Shown: piece by piece, positions 1 through 9,535 of the stretch
How positions within the stretch are numbered: the stretch's first letter is position 1
Layout: every line of letters starts with the position of its first letter
Assembly (NCBI GenBank): GCA_003427395.1
Contig: BFEA01000035.1
Location: 2,879,868 to 2,905,209 of the forward strand
Length of the DNA stretch: 25,342 nt
Direction: 5' to 3'
DNA from: Chara braunii
Lineage: Eukaryota > Streptophyta > Charophyceae > Charales > Characeae
Translations under genes and position numbers: made by a program
Notes under the pieces: model-generated
Seen by the model: only the letters and a program-made list of their open reading frames with translations
What the model was told of the DNA's origin: nothing
Databases searched by the model: none

Positions 1-169
1 TTTTTTTTCCCGGTTTTAGTGTTCGGGCACGTAGGTACACGTGTCCGAGGCCCAACGCGTGAATTCCGTTTTTCGGAATTCGACGCGAAGACCCCGTTTT
101 TGCGTTTAACGCGATTTAACGGGGGTCTGGGGACTCGTTAAACGGGTGTTCGGGCGTTGAATTCCACCC
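1..169. other. Unclassified sequence with a perfect hairpin
   Basis: No gene is seen. A perfect hairpin lies at 61-81, with arms GAATTCCG and CGGAATTC around a TTTTT loop. It is followed by several TTTAACG/TTAAACG repeats. Confidence 0.4.
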
Positions 170-1930
170 GTTCTCCGTTCAAAAGATACACAACTTATAA
201 GCATATCTGCAATCACACAGAGTTCAAACAACAACATCACACACACTAAGGGAGACAACTTTACTGCTTTCTGCGAGTCACACCCTGCCTTATGCATACA
301 AGCCCTAACCAATTTCCACCATCCCTCCAATAAAGGTACTAAGTCTTTAGAAATGGCCACTTGAAAATAAATCAGGGTGAAAAACCCAAGAAACATAAAA
401 ACTAATAAGAGGCAAGGCCTAAGGTTAAGATGCAGAAGTAGGGAAGTTGTGTCGTAAACCGACCTGTTATCAAAAGATAACAGAAACGTGATCCTTCGTA
501 GGGTCAGGCCGAACGAATCAAGCCTTTAATCGAATTCGTAGACCTGCATCACAGTTTATGCCAAAGAGTACCAATATTATGTTTAAGACAAATGGAGGAC
601 ATCCTCCATGTCGTAATCTAACTCCTCTACTAACTTCTCCCTTACCTTCTTTCAATGAGTTTCAGACATTGCTGAAAATCTTGGCAGCATCTCCCTTAGT
701 CAGGGTAAAATTCTACCTAGCAGAAAATAATCTAACTCCTCAAATTCTATAAAATTTTGGTTGCGCTTCCCATAGGAAAAGTGTCTTTTCAGAATTTTTA
801 GGTGTCCAAAAATGACAAACTCTTTCAGATTTGTAAGAATTTCAGCAACGCTTCTCATAGGAAAATGAGATTGTCAAGATTTATACAAAGTTGAAAATGC
901 AAAGACAAAGTTCAACTATACTTGAGACTAACTTCTGACACTCACTTGATAATTAGAACTAGGGATAGTTTACACGATCCCCCTTTGAAGAGGGTATCGT
1001 GAGCTATCACTAGTCATAACTTCCAGTAAGGTCAGTCCTATCATATCCCAAACTTCCCTCCCATCATCCATCTCACCTACCTACAATTCCAGCACTCAGC
1101 GAGCATCTAAAGCAACTAAGTTATCAAAAAAAATACCCAGAGATAGACCTTAAGAACATACACAGGCGAGCGCAACAACATCTCCCACCAACCCTCAGGT
1201 TCATTCCCATATCACATAGTTCGTTCAAAATCTCTTCTTATTCCCTTTTACCCTTTCTTACATAAGACATAGGATCGACCAATCCAACTTATGGATGTGA
1301 CTGACCTGTCAGTTTATATGACTAGGTGACACCAACTTATGGTGCCCTAGTCTGGTAGCACAAATAAACATAAGACATAGGACTAAGTATGGTGTGACCA
1401 GTTTCTGCCTAGACGATCGACATAAGGCGTATGACCGGGCCGCACCAACTTATGGTGAGGCTCGTCAGCCTAAACATTGGGCATACACAAAGAAACTGAA
1501 CCTCCTCGACTTATGAGGGACCAACCTTTGTCTGAACAATGACAAAAGGCATATGAATGGAACACACGAACTTATAATGTGCCCAACCAACCCAAAGAGT
1601 GACATATAGCTTAGAACCAGTCTACTCAACTTATGAGCAGTCTAGCCCAGCCTAGACAAAATCACATACGCGAATGACCGAACAACCCGCAACTTATGCG
1701 TTCGCCCAATTTTTGCAATACAACCATTTTCAACGAATAAATATGAGGCATATAACTTACCATACCAACTTATGGTGTGGTTAGCCTCCGCCTAAACGAT
1801 TGACATAAGGTGTATGACCGGGCCACACCAACTTATGGTGAGGTTGGTCAGCCTAAACATTCGGCATACACAATTTACTTAGCCACCTCAACTTATGAGG
1901 GGTTCAACTTCTGCCTGAACAAACGACGAG
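170..1930 (-). repeat. Truncated, diverged copy of the LTR repeat
   Basis: This stretch runs collinear with 4440-6600 of the left LTR but is much more diverged. Shared landmarks are the CAACTTTACT / CTCACACC block (about 258 and 4484), the GTCGT(A/G)AACCGAC ... GATCCTT(C/G)TAGG block (about 450 and 4670), the TTTTGG(C/T)(A/T)GCGCTTCCCATAGG units (about 755 and 5012), the GCGAGCATCTAAAGCAA block (about 1099 and 5652), and an array of AACTTAT hairpins (1280-1905). The LTR 3' end and the whole rRNA-containing half are missing. It is assigned minus because it lies in the same orientation as the minus-strand LTRs. Whether it is an old solo fragment or part of another element cannot be told from the window. 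Confidence 0.6.
1280..1905. repeat. Array of ten AACTTAT-core hairpins (copy C)
   Basis: The core ACTTAT recurs at 1287, 1335, 1448, 1509, 1570, 1629, 1692, 1768, 1831 and 1891, mostly about 60 bp apart. In nearly every unit the bases flanking the core are complementary, and they differ between units: ATCC/GGAT, CACC/GGTG, CCTC/GAGG, CTC/GAG, CGC/GCG and ATACC/GGTGT. Several stems extend further, for example ACTAGG...CCTAGT around 1335. The unit at 1570 is the weakest. Confidence 0.75.
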
Positions 1931-2250
1931 AGGCATAACTACATGTTAGTCCTCTTTTCTCGGCATAGAGACGGGGATTGCCCCGAAAATGGTTGGTGGA
2001 ATAATGCTAAAGTTTCGGGAAGAAGTGAAGGTGGGAAGATTGTAGTGATTCTTGAGCCCGACCATTGGGTCTCTTGGGTCTGTACTACCTTTTCCATAAG
2101 GTTATGTCATTTTCATTCACGACTTCAATCTCAGATTGTCCGTGTCGACTATTGTCGTCTGTGTCGATTTTGGATTGCATGTGTGAATCTCACCTCTGTT
2201 GAAGCGCCCGGTAACCAGCGGAGGATCGACACTTCGTATGGTGGTCTGGC
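1931..2250. other. Unclassified spacer upstream of the Gag-like gene
   Basis: An open stretch runs from 1943 to 2254 on the plus strand, but its product has no recognisable motif and it lies between repeat and Gag-like sequence. I see no convincing LTR end or primer-binding site here. It may be the leader of the element whose broken gene starts near 2289. Confidence 0.3.
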
Positions 2251-2288
2251 TTGACCACGTTGAAGAAGCGTACTAAGCACAGTGGAAT

Positions 2289-3241
2289 ATGTGTTGTGGA
2301 AGAAGTATGGCGTCCACTAGCCAACAAGGAGGAAGCGGTGGTGGGGACGATGCACCTCGAACAAGTTCTCAAGTATGTTATATATGCACGGGACTGCGAT
2401 CTATACTGGAAGGAGAAATTCGAAACGAAAGTTGTCGAAGAAACATCTGCGGTCGGGGAAATTCAGCATCATCGAGGGAGATCGGTATCACCGGCGCGAC
2501 GTAGATGGGAACCTTCGAAATGCTCACCGTCCGTGGACTCTGAGTACGATAGAGTAGTATGAAAACCGAGAAGATCATGATAGCGTCAAGGAGTTGATGA
2601 ATTTGTTGGTGGTCGAGTGAGAAGAAAAACTGGCGAAAGAAAAGGAGAAGGAAAATTTACGGAAGCAAGAAATTGAGAGATGAGAAAAGGAGGCAAGAAG
2701 AGCCCGGAGGGAAGAGAAGAAGCGTCAGGAACAAATGAAGGCTGATGAAAGAATGGCAAGAATTGTCAATATACAGTTCTCAGAAAGATGGGAAGGGGCA
2801 AGAGAGGAGATCGGGGTGGAGAGTTCCCCTGAATACAAGCGAGAAAGAAGACGACATAGGAGGGTTAATCGAAGAGCTAAGCATCATCGTTCGTCACAAA
2901 TTTCTAGCCCTATTTCGGAAGAGGATATCACCGAGATGAGTGGACGTACTAGAGACTTACGGCTGACAGAGAAACGAAAGTGCTTATCTACCACAACGGA
3001 GGAAGAAGACTCGCTATCACAATCGAGTCCTAATGTTACTCCATTGCATCTCCATCGAGCCTCACGAGGAAGACCACAAAGATCTTTCAAGTCAACCAAG
3101 AAGATGAAAACGGGACTGAAGCCCGTGACGATGAGGATACTGAGGGAGAAGAATGACCCCGTGAAGAAAGGGGCCACAACCAAACTTGGACAAGGAGCCC
3201 GACAACAGTTAGTGCAGGAAATGTTTAGCGCATCGGTTTAG
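2289..3241 (+). pseudogene. Broken Gag-like gene (coiled-coil type)
   Basis: This is a plus-strand coding remnant spread over three frames. It begins near 2307 with MASTSQQGGSGGG and a CYIC pair (2376-2387). The sequence then continues better in the next frame (YARDC at 2383-2397, later RSVSPARRR). From about 2573 it continues in a third frame: a Lys/Glu/Arg-rich stretch likely to form a coiled coil, then KADERMARIVNIQFSERWEGA and a basic, serine-rich C-terminus ending at a TAG (3239-3241). In-frame stops at 2555-2557, 2618-2620 and 2678-2680 break the last frame. The layout (small cysteine motif, long charged helix, basic tail) suits a retrotransposon Gag or accessory protein, but I recognise no named domain. 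No pol follows. It lies antisense to the large element to its right, so it probably belongs to a different insertion. Confidence 0.5.
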
Positions 3242-3264
3242 AAAGGGGCCACAACCAAACTTGG
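3166..3264 (+). repeat. 24-bp direct repeat spanning the end of the Gag-like frame
   Basis: The same 24 nt occur at 3166-3189 and 3241-3264, exactly 75 nt apart. Both encode KGATTKL in the same frame, before and after the TAG stop. An 11-mer, AGCGCATCGGT, also occurs at 3227-3237 and again at 3321-3331, just inside the LTR end. Confidence 0.7.
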
Positions 3265-3958
3265 CTCGTCAGCTTAAACCGCAAGCTGTTATTGCACTAG
3301 CTGAGCACAAGACGATGTCGAGCGCATCGGTCGCGTCACGCAGGAGTTGGTTTCAATCCTTCGTCGGGAATATACATGGAACTTCCACAAGTCGCTCCGG
3401 TCAAGTGCGCCAGCCATACCTCTCGCGAACCCCTACGACGGGATAGGGTCTACGCGAGGCACGACTTACCTCCACCTTACGGGAGTTGTCACTTCCCTTC
3501 GGTTGGGTTATCCCCGCCGAGTTACCAGTCCACAGTACGAAAGCTAATCAGCTGCAATCGTAGAGTTGGACTTGTCGAGGTTGTTTCTCGTTCGTTGTAG
3601 CATACGGGGTACGCGCGGTATTACTCCTCTATCGAACCCGGACTCGAATCGGCATCTTAGGGGGATGAGGTCCCAAGCGTGACTCGTCGCTGGTCGACTT
3701 GGACGCAACCCACGCGCCACGCGCACACCACTCTAAAGAACATAAAAATAAAAACACACACACATACACATACATATACAAAACGACAGAGAACAAACAA
3801 CGCGGCAACACTCCTAGTCCCTTAGTAGCCATCCCATAACTTTCCGATGCGGAAATCGGATAGGCGACGCGTGCGAGACTTAGTATAAAACCGCGTGGAC
3901 GCAGGGCTAACTCATATCGATTCGCAATGCAAGCATACACAAGCGGTTGCAATGGTGG

Positions 3959-4210
3959 CGTACTATATAGTACCCATATTCATGTTGTCCTCGTTAATCC
4001 GGAGGGTCGCATTCAACACTCAAGTGTCGGCTGACACACGCCTTGAGGGAATGATCTCTCGACGCTTGACAACTGCCAAGTGCGGTTGAGAACCACACCC
4101 TCTTCTGCATCCTGCGGAGAGTGGGTGGTACACGGGTTCATACCTGTGGTGGCAATCGTCTCTTATTGCCCTGGAGACCAACTGTCTCATCCAGGGTCTG
4201 GAAAGAAGTC
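3959..4210. other. Structured block near the LTR 3' end (left copy)
   Basis: Several hairpins are packed together. A perfect 14-bp palindrome GTACTATATAGTAC lies at 3960-3973. GTGTC-GGCT-GACAC (4024-4037) lies inside a CTCAA/TTGAG stem (4019-4047). ACCACACCCTCT (4092-4103) faces AGAGTGGGTGGT (4118-4129). CCCTGGAGAC (4169-4178) faces GTCTC plus CCAGGG (4184-4196). The block is repeated in the right LTR at about 18936-19182. On the transcribed strand it lies some 650-900 nt before the LTR end. Function unknown. Confidence 0.5.
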
Positions 4211-4999
4211 AAGGGATTTGACTTTGACGGCTGCCACGGACTACAACGTCCAACTATCAAAATTAATAAACAAAATCAATCATAAATAAATATATGAAAT
4301 CAGGACTCGAGATAAAAATAAAAGAAGGGGAAACATAAACCCATCAGGTATGCAGATCGTGCGTCACATGGTTGTCATTCTTACTGTCTCCAAGGTACGA
4401 CTCATATACCAAGCTCCAAAATACTAACCTGCATAAAACACAGGCACGCACAATAGTCACATTGCCATACACCAATGTGGTCAACTTTACTGTTCCTTGT
4501 AACTCACACCACGCCTCACACACTCAAGCCCCAGTCATAGTCCAATCTTCCATAAATCTCATAAATTCTTTATAATGGTCATTAAAAGAAATCCGGTTAA
4601 AACCCTCAAAGAAACATATCAAATCTCAGAGCTAAGGCAGTCAAGTTGAGGTACAGGTGTAAGCAAAGTTCTGTCGTGAACCGACAAGTCAGCGATCAAC
4701 AAACCGACTTGTTATCAGTGTTAACAGAAGATGATCCTTGTAGGATCGGAACTAGTCAAAATCCTGGATCGAATGTGCAAAGAAGACATATATCATAAGA
4801 CAGGTCAATATCCAAGTTAAATCGTCAATGTGTAGAGATCAAATCCCCATAACACGTTCTATCTCAAGACTCTCCTAACAGTCATGCCTAGGCCTATCTC
4901 TAAGCCAGTGCCCAAAGAAAGGTAGACCTATGACAGAATCTCCCCCATACAGGGTGGATCGCCAGAGTCACCACCTCTCAAAATATAATCTATCTCCTT

Positions 5000-5530
5000 T
5001 AAACTAAGAAAATTTTGGCAGCGCTTCCCATAGGAAAAGTGTCTTCTCAGAATTTATATCAGCCTAAATATGAAAACAGACATAATATGCAACCGTCCAA
5101 AGTCAAATTTTGTCTAACTCCCTGAATTAGCAAAAAATTGGGCAGCACTCCCTTTAAAAAATGAGACTTCTCAGATTTTTACTAAGCCATATATAAAAAA
5201 ATCAGACAAGTCAAACTTTGAAAAGTCAAATTTTGACTAACTCTTCAGATTTGCAGAAATTTCGGCAGCGCTTGCCGTAGAAAAAGTAGCTTACCAAAAT
5301 TTAGATAAAGCTAAGTTCATAATTTTGACTTTTCAAGGTCCAATTTTGTCTAACTCCCTGAATTAGCAAAACTTTGGGTAGCACTCCCTTTAGAAAAGGA
5401 GACTCTGCAGATTTTTACTAAGTCATATATAAAAGTCATACGAATTGAACTTTGAAAAGACAAAATCTGACTAACTCCTTGGTTTTGTAGAAATTTTGGC
5501 AGTGTTTCCCGTAGAGAAAGTAGCTAACCA
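5000..5530. repeat. About 120-bp tandem units, two alternating types (left LTR)
   Basis: Units start near 5011, 5132, 5257, 5369 and 5491. One type carries TTTTGGCAGCGCTTCCC followed by an A-rich stretch. The other carries TTGGGCAGCACTCCCTTTA. They alternate I-II-I-II-I, with CTAACTCCCTGAATTAG-like spacers between. Related single units occur in the truncated copy near 755 and 845. Confidence 0.7.
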
Positions 5531-5829
5531 AGATACATACAAAACCAAGTATAATAAAAAATCCCAGAAAATGTTGAAATTGACCTACGTAAAAATAAAC
5601 TTAGCTAAAAAAATGCAGGAATTGAAACTAGCTCCTATGACTCTTGCACGTGGCGAGCATCTAAAGCAAGTACCTATCAAACTGAAACTCAGACTAAGTA
5701 GCGATCTCACTCAGCCACATGCAGGTCAAACCACAAAGGTAACTATTCTCACCATCCCTAAGTCAACCTTGACAAACAATAGTTTGTAATCTTATAATGA
5801 TTTATCATTTTATACCCAGCTTACATAAG

Positions 5830-6520
5830 GCATAAAGCTAGACCACCGAAACTTATGGGAGTCTGCCTAGCTCAACCATAGAATATACACAAACACAGGG
5901 CAAAACAATTTTTCTCTTCTTTGGGCTTATGAATAGGTCACCCTAATCGCCCTTAACTTTTTAAGTATCCCAACTTTATATAATTATATGCACATAGTTT
6001 TTTTAAGTAGCATATAACTGAACCGATCATCTTTAGCTCAAGATTCAATTTGCCCCTTCTTACCACAAGTTTATTCTTAATTAGTACTCTTTTCGGTTAG
6101 TGATAAGCTATAGTCAGACCACCCAAACTTATGGAACTCTGTCTGACTAGCATGTTCATAGATAGAATAGTAGTAAAATATAGCCAAGTTATAGTCTTCT
6201 GGTTTCAGCATGTGCATGGCATTGGACCAAGACCACCCAAACTTATGATAACTTGACTAGTCCTCAGCCTGGTTTATTTATCTTAAAACTAAGGCAGGAA
6301 GAAACTGAAAGAAACCCAAAGTAAACAGGGCGACCAAGCCACCCAAACTTATGGAACATGCTTGGTCCCTGAAAAGTCAATCACAGTCAGCCATTGCAAG
6401 TCAAAGCAACCAGACCATCCAAAGTTATGGGAACCTGTCCGGTCCTTCAGGCAATCCAAAATAAACATAGCACTGAGCCCTCCAAACTTATGGAGACTCT
6501 CCCAGCCTTTGGTTGACCCA
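5830..6520. repeat. AACTTAT-core hairpin array (left LTR)
   Basis: Cores lie at about 5851, 6127, 6241, 6347, 6424 (as AAGTTATGG) and 6486. Long flanking stems differ from unit to unit but remain complementary: AGCTAG/CTAGCT (5836-5841 with 5867-5872), GTCAGAC/GTCTGAC (6113-6119 with 6141-6147) and GACCAAGC/GCTTGGTC (6332-6339 with 6360-6367). The inner sequence is usually CCACCCAAACTTATGG. Confidence 0.75.
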
Positions 6521-6759
6521 ATCAAATATGCAATACTGCCTTCTTCCCACCTTTCATCCAGATGCAATCCCACAATCTGCTTCCAGTCAAATAACAAAAA
6601 CTGAAACTGAATTTGCACAATCATTCCTTTATTAAGTCTGGTTTATGTCTTGGAGTCAACTTGAAAGTCGAAATAGGGGTGCACACAGTATACTCAATCA
6701 AAACATAACAATGAATACAATTATGGGTCATAACAAGGTTTATAGAAGGAAAGCAATAG

Positions 6760-7017
6760 TTACCTTTCAGTTCCCTGCCTCAAGAACTCCTCCTGAGTTC
6801 CGACAGAACTTCCGCAATCGGTGGGCAGACTCCCCACGGAGTCTTGCTGCGGTCCTACGGGTTGCAATCCCGCATGCCGCCTTCCTCTCATAACAGGATT
6901 AGACTTAGAGTAAGAAAGGAAGAAGTAAGGGGTTTCAAACGCTCGAGATACAGGAGAGGGACAACTCAACTCCCTGGAGAGGGTCTTGTAATCTTCATGC
7001 GCCTGAGGGTCCCGCAA
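6760..7017 (-). CDS. 85-codon ORF conserved in the LTR family (left copy)
   Basis: The open frame starts MRDPQAHEDYK and ends EEFLRQGTER followed by TAA. Copies of exactly the same length occur at 21708-21965 and, in the inverted fragment, at 12331-12588. The second half (from LSYSKS onward) is strongly conserved. No known domain, signal peptide or membrane segment is seen. The stop codon overlaps a GAAAGGTAA sequence that fits a plant 5' splice site, so this could be an exon whose frame continues elsewhere. Chance openness of a conserved noncoding segment remains possible. Confidence 0.3.
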   Translation of the reverse strand: MRDPQAHEDYKTLSRELSCPSPVSRAFETPYFFLSYSKSNPVMRGRRHAGLQPVGPQQDSVGSLPTDCGSSVGTQEEFLRQGTER

Positions 7018-8514
7018 TGATGGTCAAGCACACAATCACCGATCAAACTAAAGTCAAACTGTTAACAAGCGGTATCCTGACGAAGCTTCAAGCTGCAATG
7101 GTAACGCCCTTCCAACGAAACTCATCCACCTCTGCGGCTCGTGATCCCAAGTCCATTGGCCACAACTTAAGATACAATTGTGAACCAAAGAATATAGTCC
7201 TCTTTCGCGTCGCAGCGAAGCAGCAAGGTGGTCCAGACAGCTATGCAGTAGACAGGGTGTACGCAATTCACTGCGTAGTCCTCACTAAGACCCGACAGCT
7301 TCTCAATTTGTGGTTGGAATCATGTTGCTTCAACTAGTAAAACGAGCAACACACCGGCCGACTGCTAAGCTTCCAATTCCTACAGCTCGCCTCACGCCGT
7401 CTCTCCCTCGCTGCTTGCTCCTAGCAGCCTCATTCGGCGGTGAACAGTGTTCCCATCAACAGGTCCAAGGCTTGTTTAGAAGCGAAGATTGCACTGATAT
7501 TTCACCGATGGAAAGCCCAAGTGTAGAGTTCAGATGTCAATAATGTGTATTCTTGCCACCACAAACATATGTATTCAGTGCCCTTTCCTCAGCTTGGCAC
7601 TCAGCGTCCAGACAACCACTGCACTCCCGTTAGCAGCCTATATCGACTACGCCTCTCGTTGTCCGCAGTAGCAACAACCATAGTGCACGAAGATGTCAAC
7701 CTCGTAGACCATCGCCAGATCCAGGTACGTACTCTCTCATCTTCACCCTCACCCCTTTCTTACTACTATCCGATGCACCTGGCCAATTCTTCGACCAGGT
7801 TCACACAGTCGTAGCCCCTTCCATATGGGAAGGTCGAAGTCGGGTGCGCAAAACACCGTCCCTACGATCGAAAGCACCACTGAATCAGGTCGTGTAACGA
7901 AGGTAATCAACAACAGCAGAAACAGTGGTCGTGATGAAGATGTTCTCCACGTCCCGAACTGTTAGTCGCCTGTGCGTAAACGGGAGTGAATCTTCTATTG
8001 GATTCGGGCAGGTGCACTGCCCTTCGAACCAGCTCCCCTATCCGCTAGCCCACGTACATCATGGCTCGATCTTCGTCTCATCCCGTATTGCCAGCTCCCG
8101 CGGTAAGCTCTCCAACTCTCGGCGGACCCCTTGCTACTACCACCGATCGAACAAGCAAAATCGAATGTACCCGCCGCTAGATCGCAGCTGGGTGCACCCT
8201 AACGCACCAGTCAGCAGATAAGTCTCCAACACTGCGGATGAACATATGTTGCTTCCATCAAGAACACGAGCTGAACATCGCCAAATGGATAAGCGTTCAA
8301 CCTCGCGGGTTCCGTCGATAGGCCAAGCAAAAGCGAATGAATCCTCCTTCAGAGAGCGGGAAGGTACACCCACCTACAAGTGCGTCCCCAACCTTTATCG
8401 GGTTTGCCTCACGTTACCTCCGTCGATAAGATGAGCAGTGCACCGCCAACTGGATAAGTCTTCAGCCCCACAGCTCGTCTCAAGCTACTTCGATCGTTTG
8501 GAAAAGCAAAGGCT

Positions 8515-9080
8515 GAATGAATCTCTCCCGATAATGCGGGTAGGTTCACCCCCCCCCCTTTTTTCACAGTCTCTTCCCTCTCACGCGGTCCCTACTCCTT
8601 GTATCGTAGGGTCCATCGCTCTAGCGCCGAATCCGCCTTCACCATGGGATTCGCCCATCCCCAGAACCCCCATTTCTCATCTTATCTCGCTCAAATCCAT
8701 CGAGGATCGAGCGAGATAAAACTTTTCGCTCCCATCATCTTTCCTCTCCGTCATAGCTTCGCGCAATCACTTTCTCTCCTACCTCACTACACAACACTCT
8801 AACGCACAAACTAACTGCATGATCTGACTCGCCCTACCTGAAAACCCCATTCTAACATCGTCACTCGCTCGATTCGATAAAGAATCAAGTGAGTTACCTC
8901 TCTTCCCCTTTCTTCCATAGCCAGTCTTCGCCAGCTCTCAGCACAGCACTTCCATACCCCAGCCCCCTAACCACTAACTCTCCCGCCAATCTAACCCCGC
9001 CATTGCACTCGCCCGGGGTTAAAACCCCAATCCAGTATTTTCTCTCACTCGATTTAACTGAGAATCGAGTGAGCTATCCC
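8515..9080. repeat. About 180-bp hairpin units (left LTR)
   Basis: Three hairpins lie 180-182 bp apart. TTATCTCGCTC (8682-8692) pairs with 8709-8719, with an inner ATCC/GGAT stem. CTCGCTCGATT (8864-8874) pairs with 8883-8893, with two mismatches. CTCACTCGATT (9044-9054) pairs perfectly with 9063-9073. A related smaller CCCGATAATGCGGG hairpin near 8528 begins the series. A second palindrome, GGGGTTAAAACCCC, precedes the third hairpin. The array recurs in the right LTR and the inverted fragment. Confidence 0.7.
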
Positions 9081-9429
9081 ATCTTGCTCCCATCATACCC
9101 GTGTTCCATGCTCGTGTCCGAATGCACGAAGTGCGACTTGTCATCCAGGTTCGGCCCCTGCTTGCTGCCTCCGTGCTCCCTCGCTCCACTCACTCACTCC
9201 TTATGCTGCGCATGGTCGTTACCTCGTCCCCAATCTACTCAACCGTCTCGTTTCCGTTCCTCCTGCGTTGCTAGGTAAGTGCTCCCTACTCCCTTACTCC
9301 TCGTCTCCGCCTCTTCTCGTCAACCTCTACTACTAACTTGCTGCTCTCAGCGGACGCAGATCCGACATTACGACCAGGTTTCACAAGCAGCGGGGCGCAG
9401 TTCCACAATTGTGCTTTAACGCTGCTCCT

Positions 9430-9515
9430 TAGCTCCAGCTAAACTCCGGAGGGGACCAGCAACTGGACGGTTCGAGTAGTCTTCGCCTTATAGCCGAAGG
9501 CTGACAGCCAACCTG
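9430..9515 (-). other. LSU (25S) rRNA-like segment at the LTR start (left copy)
   Basis: The minus strand reads GGCTATAAGGCGAAGACTAC, then TCGAACCGTC, GCTGGTCCCCTCCGGAGTTT and AGCTGGAGC. This follows the conserved LSU rRNA block that I recall as TATAGGGGCGAAAGACTAAT ... TAGCTGGTTCCCTCCGAAGT ... AGCTGGAGC. Identity is about 80% over 55-60 nt by eye. It is a diverged fragment, not a functional rRNA. Confidence 0.75.
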
Positions 9516-9535
9516 CCCAGCTGCTATCGCCCTAG

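Larger units (their letters stand above)
3316..9535 (-). repeat. Left long terminal repeat (3' LTR), 6.2 kb
   Basis: It is a direct repeat of 18250-24538. In plus orientation it begins TGTCGAGCG, that is, it ends in CA on the transcribed strand. Similarity stops at CGCCCTAG (9535). A sampled stretch (about 7020-7150 against 21965-22095) differs at about 10% of positions, mostly transitions. Relative to the right copy it lacks about 36 bp after 3331 but keeps about 52 bp in the 120-bp array (near 5190-5250) and about 24 bp near 9085-9110 that the right copy has lost. No long open frame is present. It holds the modules listed separately. Confidence 0.75.

Noticed and set aside
3625-3665. tRNA-like T-arm sequence (minus: GATTCGAGTCCGGGTTCGAT) in both LTRs
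   Set aside because: Only a B-box-like stretch is present; no acceptor, D-arm or anticodon stem can be folded around it, and the right LTR copy has lost part of it.
4565-4575. Minus-strand TATA-like site (also near 19564-19572) as the LTR promoter
   Set aside because: The region is AT-rich and such sites are frequent; nothing marks a transcription start here.
8889-9278. 129-codon plus-strand open frame in the LTR, with a partial counterpart at 23913-24281
   Set aside because: It is antisense to the element, covers the hairpin repeats and shows Ser/Pro low complexity; its conservation is explained by LTR identity.
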